A stretch of DNA of 43,730 nucleotides from DASTQL01 sp035462375 (GTDB lineage Bacteria > Actinomycetota > Actinomycetes > Jiangellales > Jiangellaceae). The stretch lies in NCBI GenBank assembly GCA_035462375.1, contig DATHUJ010000077.1:1-43730 (forward strand). Reading direction: 5' to 3'. The notes beneath the pieces were generated by a model that was given only the letters and a program-made list of their open reading frames with translations, made no database searches and was not told the DNA's origin. Numbering within the stretch: the first letter of the stretch is position 1; each line of letters begins with the position of its first letter. Both the position numbers and the translations under genes were made by a program. Below are positions 33,169 through 41,244 of the stretch, in pieces.

Positions 33169-34323
33169 ATGGTCGAGACGCCCGTGCCGCACGCCGAGGT
33201 GCGGGTGGACCTCACGGCCGTGCGCGACAACGTCGCGGCCCTGGTGGCGCGGTCCACCGGCGCCCAGGTGATGGCCGTGGTCAAGGGGGATGCGTACGGT
33301 CACGGCCTGGTGCCGTGCGCCCGCGCAGCCCGGTCCGGCGGTGCGTCCTGGCTCGGTACAGCCGTCCTGAGCGAGGCGCTCCTGCTACGCGCCGCGGGGG
33401 TCGACGGCCGCCTGCTGGCATGGCTGGCCGCCCCGGGCGAGCGCTGGGTGGACGCCGTCGCGGCCGACGTCGACGTCAGCGCGTCCGCGCGATGGACGGT
33501 CTCGGAGATCGCCTCCGCGGCTGCCGAGGTCGGGCGCCCCGCCCGGCTACACCTCAAGGTCGACACGGGTCTCGGCCGGGGCGGGGCCACGGTGGACGAC
33601 TGGCCGAAGCTCGTGGACGCCGCCCTGCGGGCGCAGGCCGACGGGCTGATGGAGGTGGTCGGTCTCTGGTCGCACTTCGCGCTGGCCGACGCGCCGGGCC
33701 ACCCCACGATCGCCGCTCAGATCGCGACCTTCCGCGAGGCCCTCGACGTCGCCGAGTCGCGCGGGGTGCGCCCGGAGGTGCGGCATCTCGCCAACTCGGC
33801 GGCGACGCTGACCCTGCCGGCCGCCCACTTCGACCTGGTCCGGCCCGGACTTGCCGTCTACGGACTGTCGCCGGTGCCCGACGAGGCGGCCCCCGCACAG
33901 CTCGGCCTCCGGCCCGCGATGTCCGTGCGGGCGCGGCTCGTCCTGGTCAAGCGCGTGCCACCCGCGCAAGGCGTCTCGTACGGGCACGAGTACGTGACCG
34001 AACGGGAGACCACGCTCGGGCTCATCCCGCTGGGCTACGCCGACGGGATCCCCCGGCACGGCTCCTCGCGGGCGCCGCTGCTCGCCGCCGGTCGGGTGCG
34101 CCCGGTGGCCGGCCGGGTGTGCATGGACCAGGTCGTCGTCGACCTCGGCGACGACCCCGCCCACGCCGGCGACGAGGTCGTCCTGTTCGGCCCGGGCGAC
34201 GACGGCGAGCCTACGGCGGAGGACTGGGCCCGGGCCTGCGGCACCATCTCGTACGAGATCGTGACCCGGGTGGCGCCCCGGCTGCCGAGGACGTACGTGG
34301 GTGCCGCAGAGGTCGGCCGGTGA
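33169..34323 (+). CDS. alr: Alanine racemase
   Basis: PLP enzyme that supplies D-alanine for peptidoglycan. The 384-residue product has the PLP lysine K39 in VVKGDAYGHG and the opposing catalytic tyrosine Y271 in GVSYGHEY. LKVDTGLGRGG, HLANSAATL, VRPGLAVYGL and GRVCMDQVVVDL also match the family. ATG at 33169, with CAGAAT ending 7 nt upstream as a candidate leaderless -10, so it may have an internal promoter besides read-through from nnr. Stop overlaps the next GTG (GTGA). Confidence 0.97.
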   Translation: MVETPVPHAEVRVDLTAVRDNVAALVARSTGAQVMAVVKGDAYGHGLVPCARAARSGGASWLGTAVLSEALLLRAAGVDGRLLAWLAAPGERWVDAVAADVDVSASARWTVSEIASAAAEVGRPARLHLKVDTGLGRGGATVDDWPKLVDAALRAQADGLMEVVGLWSHFALADAPGHPTIAAQIATFREALDVAESRGVRPEVRHLANSAATLTLPAAHFDLVRPGLAVYGLSPVPDEAAPAQLGLRPAMSVRARLVLVKRVPPAQGVSYGHEYVTERETTLGLIPLGYADGIPRHGSSRAPLLAAGRVRPVAGRVCMDQVVVDLGDDPAHAGDEVVLFGPGDDGEPTAEDWARACGTISYEIVTRVAPRLPRTYVGAAEVGR

Positions 34324-35408
34324 GCCGGCTCCTGGCGGCCGGTCGCGCGGCTGGGGTCACCGGCGCCCTGCTGGGTCTGGCAGCTGCCGGTGCTGCCGTG
34401 GGGCTGGCGGCCGAGCGCTACGCCGTCGGGCGCTCCCTACGCGGGCGGGACCCGTTCGCGGACGAGCCGTTCGGCTCGTTGCGGGGCGACCCGCTCGTCG
34501 TGCCGGCGGCCGACGGCGTCGAGCTGTACGCCGAGGTCGACGACCCCGGGGGGGCCGGGTCCGATCTCACGGTGGTCTTCAGCCACGGCTACGCGCTCAA
34601 CCTGGACGTGTGGCACTTCCAACGCCGCGACCTCCGTGGCTCGGCCCGGCTGGTGTTCTGGGACCAGCGCTCGCACGGCCGCTCGGGGCGCGCGCCGGAG
34701 GGGTCCGTGTCCTTCGAGCGCCTGGCGGACGACCTCGGCGGCGTGCTCGACGCCGCCGCGCCGACCGGTCCGGTGCTCCTGGTGGGGCACTCCATGGGCG
34801 GCATGACGGTCATGGACCTGCTCGTCCGCCGACCCGAGCTGCTCGGCCGGGTCGTGGGCATCGCCTTCGTGGCCTCCAGCGCCGGTGGTCTGCGCGAGGT
34901 CACGCTGGGAGTGCCCGGGCCGGCGGGTCGGTTGGCGGGACGGTTGGCGCCGGGTGTCGTGTCGGCACTGGCTCGCCAGCCGGACCTGGTCGAGCGGGGT
35001 CGGCGGGCCGGCAGCGACCTGGGCTTCGTGCTCACCAAGCGCTACTCCTTCGCCGACGACGCTCCGGCCTCGCTGGTCGAGTTCACCGCGCAGCTCAACG
35101 CCGGGACGCCGATCGGTGTGGTCGCGGAGTTCCTGCCCGTCTTCGCCACCCACGACCAACGCGAGCGGCTCGGCCTGCTCAGTGGGGTCGACACGCTCGT
35201 CGTCGGGGCGGGACGCGACCTGCTGACCCCGGTGTCGCACAGCCGCGAGATCGCGGAGCGGCTGCCGGGTGCCCGCTACGTCGAGGTCCCCGACGCCGGC
35301 CACATGGTGCTCCTGGAACGCCACGAGGTCGTCACGGCACACCTGCGCGCGCAGCTCGACCGGGTCCGGGCCGGCGCGACAGCCGGCGCACGCGGAGCGT
35401 CCAGGTGA
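34320..35408 (+). CDS. Alpha/beta hydrolase
   Basis: Alpha/beta-hydrolase-fold protein of 362 residues, substrate unknown. The catalytic triad reads S158 (GHSMGG), D300 (GAGRDLLTP) and H328 (DAGHMVLLE), and the oxyanion region is FSHGYALN. An N-terminal hydrophobic segment (about residues 4-31, Ala/Gly/Leu-rich) could be a membrane anchor or an uncleaved signal. GTG start overlaps the alr stop. A hydrolase in this place between alr and tsaE is common in Actinobacteria, but its role is not established as far as I know. A thioesterase or lipase activity would fit the fold. Confidence 0.9.
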   Translation: MSRLLAAGRAAGVTGALLGLAAAGAAVGLAAERYAVGRSLRGRDPFADEPFGSLRGDPLVVPAADGVELYAEVDDPGGAGSDLTVVFSHGYALNLDVWHFQRRDLRGSARLVFWDQRSHGRSGRAPEGSVSFERLADDLGGVLDAAAPTGPVLLVGHSMGGMTVMDLLVRRPELLGRVVGIAFVASSAGGLREVTLGVPGPAGRLAGRLAPGVVSALARQPDLVERGRRAGSDLGFVLTKRYSFADDAPASLVEFTAQLNAGTPIGVVAEFLPVFATHDQRERLGLLSGVDTLVVGAGRDLLTPVSHSREIAERLPGARYVEVPDAGHMVLLERHEVVTAHLRAQLDRVRAGATAGARGASR

Positions 35409-36088
35409 CCGTCGGCGCACGGCGCTCGGACGTCGACCCGGCCCTGGTCGCCCCCCGGCTCACCTCGTGGGAGGCCCTCTCGCTGGCCGTGCAGGGCTGC
35501 ACCGTCTGCGCCGAGCTCGCCGCCTGCCGGACCCACGTGGTCCCTGGGACGTTCCCGGAGGGCGCCCAGGTCCTGCTCGTCGGGGAGGCACCCGGTGCGG
35601 ACGAGGACGCGGCGGGGGTGCCCTTCATCGGACGCTCCGGGCGACTGCTCGACTCGCTGCTCGCCGAAGCCGGGCTCTCGCGCGACCGGGTGGCCGTCGC
35701 CAACGTGCTCAAGTGCCGGCCGCCCGGCAACCGTGCCCCACGCCGTCGCGAGGTGGAGGCCTGCCGGCCGTGGCTCATGCGCCAGGTCGAGCTGGCCGAT
35801 CCCCGACTGGTGGTGACGCTCGGCGGGAGCGCGCTGGCCTGGGCCCTCGGTCCCGGTGCGCGCATCGGGGCCCTGCGCGGCCGTCCGCTCCCGTGGGACG
35901 GCCGCTGGCTGATGGCCACCTACCACCCCTCTGCCGCGATCCGGTTCGGTCCGCGCGGGGCCCCCCTCGCAGCCCTGCGGGAGGACCTGCGTGCGGTCGC
36001 GCGCCTGCTGGACGGCGAGGGCGCCGACGGAGGGACGGACGGGCCGGCCGCGGGCGGGTCGGCCGTGGACGGGCCGCCCGATCCGTGA
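35405..36088 (+). CDS. Uracil-DNA glycosylase, Fe-S family (family 4/5 type)
   Basis: Removes uracil from DNA after cytosine deamination. The 227-residue product has the iron-sulfur ligands C32-x2-C35, C104 (VLKCRPPGNR) and C120 (VEACRPW). The active-site motif GEAPGADEDAAGVPFIGRSG fits family 4, as does the second motif TYHPSAAIR. A low-complexity Gly/Asp/Ala tail of about 25 residues ends the protein. GTG start overlaps the hydrolase stop, and its own stop overlaps tsaE, so this repair gene sits inside the alr-tsaE cluster and is likely co-expressed with it. Confidence 0.93.
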   Translation: MTVGARRSDVDPALVAPRLTSWEALSLAVQGCTVCAELAACRTHVVPGTFPEGAQVLLVGEAPGADEDAAGVPFIGRSGRLLDSLLAEAGLSRDRVAVANVLKCRPPGNRAPRRREVEACRPWLMRQVELADPRLVVTLGGSALAWALGPGARIGALRGRPLPWDGRWLMATYHPSAAIRFGPRGAPLAALREDLRAVARLLDGEGADGGTDGPAAGGSAVDGPPDP

Positions 36089-36615
36089 CCGTCGAGGTGG
36101 CCGTCGCCACGGCGGAGGAGATGCGGGATCTGGGGGCGCGCATGGCCGGCCTGCTGCAGGCCGGGGACCTGGTCCTGCTGTCGGGGGCACTCGGTGCCGG
36201 CAAGACGACGCTGGCCCAGGGGCTGGGCGAGGGTCTGGGGGTCCGCGGCCCCGTCACGTCGCCGACCTTCGTGATCGCCCGCGTGCACCCGTCGACCGTG
36301 GGGGGGCCCGCGCTGGTGCACGTGGACGCCTACCGACTCGCCGGTTGGGACGAGCTGGAGGACCTGGACCTGGAGGCGGCCCTGGACCGGGCGGTCACCG
36401 TCGTCGAGTGGGGTTCCGGGCTCGCCGAGGGCCTGGCCGAGGACCGGCTGGAGGTGACCCTCGAGCGGCCCGGGTCCGTCGACCACGAGGCGTCCGTCGA
36501 CCACGAGGTGTCCGTCGCCGGCGAAGCGCGCCGCGCCGTCGTCCGTGGCTGTGGTCGGCGCTGGGTCGGCGTGGACCTCGCCGTGCTGGAGCCCCCGGCT
36601 CCAGCAGGGCGGTGA
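36085..36615 (+). CDS. tsaE: tRNA t6A threonylcarbamoyltransferase complex ATPase TsaE
   Basis: P-loop ATPase that drives turnover of the TsaB-TsaD complex in t6A37 synthesis. The 176-residue product has Walker A GALGAGKTT (residues 34-42), SPTFVIARVH, HVDAYRL and VVEWGSG. Near residue 132 an 18-nt tandem repeat encodes SVDHEA-SVDHEV, followed by a third partial SVAGEA. GTG start overlaps the UDG stop. tsaB follows after 18 nt. Confidence 0.95.
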   Translation: MTVEVAVATAEEMRDLGARMAGLLQAGDLVLLSGALGAGKTTLAQGLGEGLGVRGPVTSPTFVIARVHPSTVGGPALVHVDAYRLAGWDELEDLDLEAALDRAVTVVEWGSGLAEGLAEDRLEVTLERPGSVDHEASVDHEVSVAGEARRAVVRGCGRRWVGVDLAVLEPPAPAGR

Positions 36616-36633
36616 ACGTGGTCGACTGGGCCG

Positions 36634-37308
36634 GTGCTGCTGCTGGCGATGGACACGTCGACACCGGCCGTCACGGTCGCCCTCCACGACGGGTGCTCGG
36701 TGCCGGCCGCGCACACGACGGTCGACGCGATGCGCCACGCCGAGGTGCTGGCGCCTGCGATCGAGACCGTGCTCACGGAGGCAGGGGTGAGCCGGTTGGA
36801 CCTCACGCGGGTCGTCGTCGGGGTCGGTCCCGGCCCGTTCACCGGGCTGCGGGTCGGCCTGGTGACCGCCCGGGTGCTCGGCGCCGCCCTCGGCATCCCC
36901 GTGCAGGGCGTCTGCAGCCTGGACGTCGTCGCGGCAGGGGTGGACCGGTCGCAGCTGGCCGGACCGTACGCGGTTGCCACCGACGCGCGGCGGCGCGAGG
37001 TCTACTGGGCCACCTACGGCGCGGATGGCCGGCGGGTCTCCGGCCCGATCGTGGGGCGGGCCGCCGACCTCGCCGCCGCGCCGGCACCCGGCGGAGCCGC
37101 GAACCGCGACCTCCCCGTGGCAGGGACGGGGCCCGGCCTCTACCCGCACGACCTGCCGCTCCGCATCGACCCGGAGCACCCGCGGGCCGCCGACCTGGCG
37201 ACGGCGGTGCTGGCCGGTACGGTCGAGCTGCTCGATCCCGAGCCGCTGTACCTGCGCCGGCCGGATGCCCGGCCACCCGGCCCACGCAAGACCGTGCTTC
37301 CCCGATGA
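36634..37308 (+). CDS. tsaB: tRNA t6A synthesis protein TsaB
   Basis: Inactive ASKHA-fold partner that dimerises with TsaD. The 224-residue product has LLAMDTSTPAVTVAL at the start, HAEVLAPAIETVL, and VGVGPGPFTGLRVGL. It lacks the HxxxH metal site of TsaD, as expected. GTG at 36634 gives the canonical N-terminus; upstream GTG codons are out of frame. Stop overlaps the rimI ATG. Confidence 0.95.
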   Translation: MLLLAMDTSTPAVTVALHDGCSVPAAHTTVDAMRHAEVLAPAIETVLTEAGVSRLDLTRVVVGVGPGPFTGLRVGLVTARVLGAALGIPVQGVCSLDVVAAGVDRSQLAGPYAVATDARRREVYWATYGADGRRVSGPIVGRAADLAAAPAPGGAANRDLPVAGTGPGLYPHDLPLRIDPEHPRAADLATAVLAGTVELLDPEPLYLRRPDARPPGPRKTVLPR

Positions 37309-37784
37309 GCGCTCCGGTCTCCCTGCGTCCGATGCGCTGGTGGGACCTCGAGGAGGTCGTGCGCCTCGAGCCGGTCCTCTTCCCGGACGACGCCTGGTCC
37401 CCCGAGCAGCTGTGGTCGGAGCTGGCCGGGGTGCCCAGCTCCCGGACGTACGTGGTCGCCGAGTCGGACGGGCAGATCGTCGGCTACGCCGGGCTGTGGG
37501 CCCACGGCGAGGCCGCGGACGTCCAGACGGTCGCGGTCGCACCAGGCGGGCAGCGGCGGGGGACCGGCACCCTGCTGGTCGAGGCCCTGCTCGACGACGC
37601 GGACCGGCGGGGCGTCGGGGAGGTCGTGCTCGAGGTCCGTGCGGACAACATCCCGGCGCTGGAGCTCTACCGGGCGGTCGGCTTCGAGCGGGTGGGCGTC
37701 CGTCGCGGCTACTACGCGGCTGGGCGGGTCGACGCACTGGTGCTCCGCCTCCGGCGCGGCAGCGGTGCGATCATCGGACGGTGA
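37305..37784 (+). CDS. rimI: Ribosomal protein S18 alanine N-acetyltransferase
   Basis: GNAT acetyltransferase that modifies the S18 N-terminus. The 159-residue product has LRPMRWWDLEEVVRLE, the acetyl-CoA loop VAVAPGGQRRGTGTLLVEALL and LEVRADNIPALELYRAVGFERVG typical of RimI. ATG overlaps the tsaB stop, and the stop overlaps tsaD. The tsaB-rimI-tsaD order is standard in Actinobacteria. Confidence 0.94.
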   Translation: MSAPVSLRPMRWWDLEEVVRLEPVLFPDDAWSPEQLWSELAGVPSSRTYVVAESDGQIVGYAGLWAHGEAADVQTVAVAPGGQRRGTGTLLVEALLDDADRRGVGEVVLEVRADNIPALELYRAVGFERVGVRRGYYAAGRVDALVLRLRRGSGAIIGR

Positions 37785-38830
37785 CCGCCGACGCACCGCT
37801 CGTCCTGGGCATCGAGACATCCTGCGACGAGACGGGCGTGGGACTGGTGCGCGGGCGGGAGCTCCTCGTCGACGCCGTGGCCAGCAGCGTCGACGAGCAC
37901 GCGAGGTTCGGCGGTGTCGTCCCGGAGGTGGCCAGCCGGGCCCACCTCGAGGCCATGGTCCCGACGGTCGAGCGCGCCTGCCGGGAGGCCGGCACCGCGC
38001 TGGCCGACGTCGACGCCGTCGCCGTCACCAGCGGGCCGGGACTGACGGGCGCCCTGGTCGTCGGGGTCGCGGCGGCCAAGGCGCTGGCCGTGGCCCTGGG
38101 CCGCCCGCTCTACGGGGTCAACCACCTGGCCGCCCACGTCGCGGTCGACCAGCTGGAGCACGGCCCGCTCCCGCAGCCGACCGTGGCGCTGCTCGTCTCG
38201 GGTGGCCACTCCTCCCTGTTGCTCGTCGAGGACGTCACCGCGTCCGTGACGCCGCTCGGCGCCACGATCGACGACGCGGCGGGCGAGGCCTTCGACAAGG
38301 TGGCGCGCCTGCTCGGCCTGCCCTTCCCGGGCGGACCGTACATCGACCGTGCGGCCCGCGGCGGCGACCGGGCGTACGTGGAGTTCCCCCGCGGCCTCAC
38401 CGGCCCGCGCGACCTCGAGCGCCACCGCTACGACTTCTCCTTCTCCGGCCTCAAGACCGCCGTCGCCCGCTGGGTCGAGGCCCGCCAGCGGGACGGCGAG
38501 CCGCTCCCGGTGGCGGACGTGGCGGCGTCCTTCCAGGAGGCCGTGGTCGACGTGCTCACCGCCAAGGCCGTGCTGGCGTGCCGGGGGTGGGGGGTCGACA
38601 GCCTGCTCGTCGGCGGCGGCGTGGCGGCGAACTCCCGGCTGCGGGCCCTGGCCGAGGACCGTTGCGCGACCGCCGGGATCCGACTGCGGGCCCCCCGTCC
38701 CGGCCTGTGCACGGACAACGGCGCCATGGTGGCCGCCCTGGGCGCCGAGCTCGTCGCCCGGGGCCGGCCCGCGTCGACGCTCGACCTGCCGGCCGACTCC
38801 TCACTGCCGGTCACCACGATCGCCGTCTGA
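37781..38830 (+). CDS. tsaD: tRNA N6-adenosine threonylcarbamoyltransferase TsaD
   Basis: Transfers threonylcarbamoyl to A37 of ANN-decoding tRNAs. The 349-residue product has LGIETSCDETG, PEVASRAHLEAM, TSGPGLTGALVVG, metal ligands H115 and H119 in NHLAAHV, VSGGHSSLLLV, GEAFDKVARLLGLPFPGG, FSFSGLKTAV and D312 in CTDNGAM. GTG start overlaps the rimI stop. tsaC, needed for the first step of the pathway, is not in this window. Confidence 0.97.
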   Translation: MTADAPLVLGIETSCDETGVGLVRGRELLVDAVASSVDEHARFGGVVPEVASRAHLEAMVPTVERACREAGTALADVDAVAVTSGPGLTGALVVGVAAAKALAVALGRPLYGVNHLAAHVAVDQLEHGPLPQPTVALLVSGGHSSLLLVEDVTASVTPLGATIDDAAGEAFDKVARLLGLPFPGGPYIDRAARGGDRAYVEFPRGLTGPRDLERHRYDFSFSGLKTAVARWVEARQRDGEPLPVADVAASFQEAVVDVLTAKAVLACRGWGVDSLLVGGGVAANSRLRALAEDRCATAGIRLRAPRPGLCTDNGAMVAALGAELVARGRPASTLDLPADSSLPVTTIAV

Positions 38831-38838
38831 GGTCCGCC

Positions 38839-39570
38839 GTGGTCCGCCCGGTCACCCTGGTCGTGGACACCGGCGTCGACGACGCGCTGGCGCTCGTCGT
38901 CGCGGCCCGGCACCCCGCCCTCGACCTGCACGCCGTGGTCGCCACGGCGGGCAACGCGTCCCTGGGCCGGGTGCTGGCGAACACCACGTACGTCCTGGAC
39001 CTGCTCGACCTCGACGTCCCGGTCGCCGCGGGTGTCGACCGCCCGCTGGACGGCACCGCCTACCCCGTACGGGCGGTGCACGGGCCCGACGGGCTCGGCG
39101 GGTGGGGGCCCGGCGCGTCGCCGGATCCCGCGACCTTCCCGTCGGCGGGAACCCTGCTCGGGGAAGGTGCCGCCACGATCGTCTCGCTCGGTCCCCTGAC
39201 GGTGGTGGCGCTGGTGCTCGGCCGGGTCGACCCGACCGAGAACCCGGTCCGCGTCGTGGCCTCGTGCGCCGCTGCAGGGGAGGCCAACCACGCCATGGAC
39301 CCGGAGGCGGCCGACCTGCTGGCCCGGGCCGGTGTCCCGGTCAGCCACGACGGCGGCCCGGGGTTCGGCCTGCCGGTGCCCGACCCGACGGTGGCCCGGG
39401 CGCTGGCGGCTTCGACCGACCGGGCCGCCGCCCTGGTCGGGCGCCTGCTGGCCCACCAGGTCGGGCGCGGGGCCGGGATCGGCGACGCAGGGACGATCCT
39501 CCGCCTGGCCGAGCCCGGCATCCGGTCGGCTACCGCGGTCGCGCGCCTGGTCCAGCTGGCCGGTGGGTGA
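38839..39570 (+). CDS. Nucleoside hydrolase-like protein, short
   Basis: Inosine-uridine nucleoside hydrolase fold, expected to release base from ribonucleosides. The 243-residue product has the N-terminal metal site in variant form VVDTGVDDALALV: aligned to D-x-D-P-G-x-D-D, the later Asp residues (D10, D14, D15) are kept but the first Asp is Val and Pro is Thr. The central DPEAADLL is present. It is about 60-70 residues shorter than typical members, and the C-terminal metal-ligand region is not obvious. GTG start 8 nt after tsaD, last gene of the cluster. Activity is uncertain. Confidence 0.85.
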   Translation: MVRPVTLVVDTGVDDALALVVAARHPALDLHAVVATAGNASLGRVLANTTYVLDLLDLDVPVAAGVDRPLDGTAYPVRAVHGPDGLGGWGPGASPDPATFPSAGTLLGEGAATIVSLGPLTVVALVLGRVDPTENPVRVVASCAAAGEANHAMDPEAADLLARAGVPVSHDGGPGFGLPVPDPTVARALAASTDRAAALVGRLLAHQVGRGAGIGDAGTILRLAEPGIRSATAVARLVQLAGG

Positions 39571-39621
39571 CGCCCGGGGCGACCGTGCGGCGGCGGGCTC
39601 GGTCGGTCACACTGGTGCCCC

Positions 39622-41244
39622 GTGACCCGTCGCCTCCCCACCGCGGTGACCGCTGCGGTGGCCGGCCTGCTGGCGCTGTCCTCCTGCGGCAGCGACGGCC
39701 CGTCCGGCGCGACCGCCGGGGCACCCGCGCGACCCACGGCCGAGGGCGCGGGGACGGCCGGTCCCACGGCGGACCGGCCGGACGCCCTGCCATGGGGTCC
39801 CACCGAGACGGAGTGGGAGCGGGCCCGCGGGATCGTCGCGGCTCTCTCGCCCGAGCAGCTGGCGGGGCAGGTGATCGTCGCGAGCTACCCCGGACCGGAG
39901 CCGCCGGTCGACCGCGTCCGCGAGCTCCACCTGGGTGGGGTCATCGTCATGGGGGAGAACGTCGGATCACCCGAGCAGCTGGCCGGTGCACTTCGCGACC
40001 TCCGCGACGCCACCGCGGACCGGCCGGTCCCCCTCGTCACCGCCGTGGACCAGGAGGGCGGCCTCGTCGCCCGGGTCGGTGAGCCGGCGACCGAGTTCCC
40101 GTCGTTGATGACCCTCGGCGCGGCCCGCGACCCCGCCCTGGCGGCCGACGTCGCCGAGGCCAGCGGGCGCGAGCTGCGCTCGCTCGGGATCGGCATGGTC
40201 TTCGCCCCCGTCGCGGACGTCACCAGCGGGCCGGACGACCCCACGATCGGGAGCCGGTCGCCCTCGTCCGACCCGCAGCTCGTCGCCGAGATCACCCGGG
40301 CCGGGCTGGAGGGCTACGCGGCCGCCGGGGTGGTCGCCGTGGCCAAGCACTTCCCCGGTCACGGCTCCGTCCCGGCCGACAGCCACGAGACGCTCCCGGT
40401 CCAGGAGGCGACGGTCGAGGAGCTGCAACGGCGGGACCTGGTGCCCTTCCGTGCGGCTGCCGAGGCCGGGGCTCCCGCCGTCATGGTGGCCCATGTGGAC
40501 GTCCGTGCCGTCGACCCGGGAGTGCCGTCGTCGTTGTCCCCTGCCGTCATCGCGCTGCTGCGAGAGGACCTCGGCTTCGAGGGGCTCGTCGTCACGGACG
40601 CCCAGGACATGGGCGCCGTCACCGGCGCCTACGGCCCCGGCCAGGCGGCCGTCCGCGCCGTCGCCGCCGGGGCCGACGTCGTGCTCATGCCCGCCGACGT
40701 CCGTGCGGCGCACGCGGCCCTGGTGTCGGCGGTCGGCTCCGGTGACCTGCCCGCCCAGCGCCTCGCGGAGGCCGCCTCCCGGGTGGTCGCCCTTCAGCTG
40801 CACCAAGCCGACTCCGCGCCGCCACCGGACCCCGACGCGTTGGGGTCGCACGCCGACCTCTCCTACGCCGTCTCACTCGCCGGGCTGACCGTGGTGGCGG
40901 GTCCGTGCGAGGGCCGGCTGGTCGGCGACGCCGTGCGGGTGGTCGGCGGATCGGTGTCCGACCGGTCGCGCTTCGTCGACGCCGCTCGTGGCGCCGGCCT
41001 GGGGGTGGGCGCCGGCGACACGGTACGGCTGCTCGGGGGCGCGGCTCCCGGTGCGGGTGATGTCGTGGTCGCCCTGGACACCCCGTACGGGCTGGGAGGC
41101 AGCACGGCCGGCACGGCCGCGATCGCGCTGTACGGCCGGACTCCCGGGGCGTTCCGCGCCCTGGTCGAGGTGCTCACCGGGACGGCCAGCGGTGGCGGCA
41201 CGCTGCCCGTCGAGGTCACGGGGGTCGAACGGGCCGGCTGCTGA
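39622..41244 (+). CDS. GH3 beta-N-acetylhexosaminidase-like lipoprotein
   Basis: Exported glycoside hydrolase family 3 protein, NagZ-like, probably acting on cell-wall amino sugars. The 540-residue product starts with a lipoprotein signal whose lipobox ends LSSC at Cys22, so it should be membrane-anchored outside the cell. After a Pro/Ala linker the GH3 domain has VDQEGGLVAR, the catalytic-loop KHFPGHGS (H243, H247), and nucleophile D326 in VVTDAQDMGAV. A C-terminal region (about 410-540) resembles a degenerate GH3 second domain. GTG start; CACACT ends 8 nt upstream. The gene end overlaps the broken methyltransferase by 29 bases. Confidence 0.92.
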   Translation: MTRRLPTAVTAAVAGLLALSSCGSDGPSGATAGAPARPTAEGAGTAGPTADRPDALPWGPTETEWERARGIVAALSPEQLAGQVIVASYPGPEPPVDRVRELHLGGVIVMGENVGSPEQLAGALRDLRDATADRPVPLVTAVDQEGGLVARVGEPATEFPSLMTLGAARDPALAADVAEASGRELRSLGIGMVFAPVADVTSGPDDPTIGSRSPSSDPQLVAEITRAGLEGYAAAGVVAVAKHFPGHGSVPADSHETLPVQEATVEELQRRDLVPFRAAAEAGAPAVMVAHVDVRAVDPGVPSSLSPAVIALLREDLGFEGLVVTDAQDMGAVTGAYGPGQAAVRAVAAGADVVLMPADVRAAHAALVSAVGSGDLPAQRLAEAASRVVALQLHQADSAPPPDPDALGSHADLSYAVSLAGLTVVAGPCEGRLVGDAVRVVGGSVSDRSRFVDAARGAGLGVGAGDTVRLLGGAAPGAGDVVVALDTPYGLGGSTAGTAAIALYGRTPGAFRALVEVLTGTASGGGTLPVEVTGVERAGC

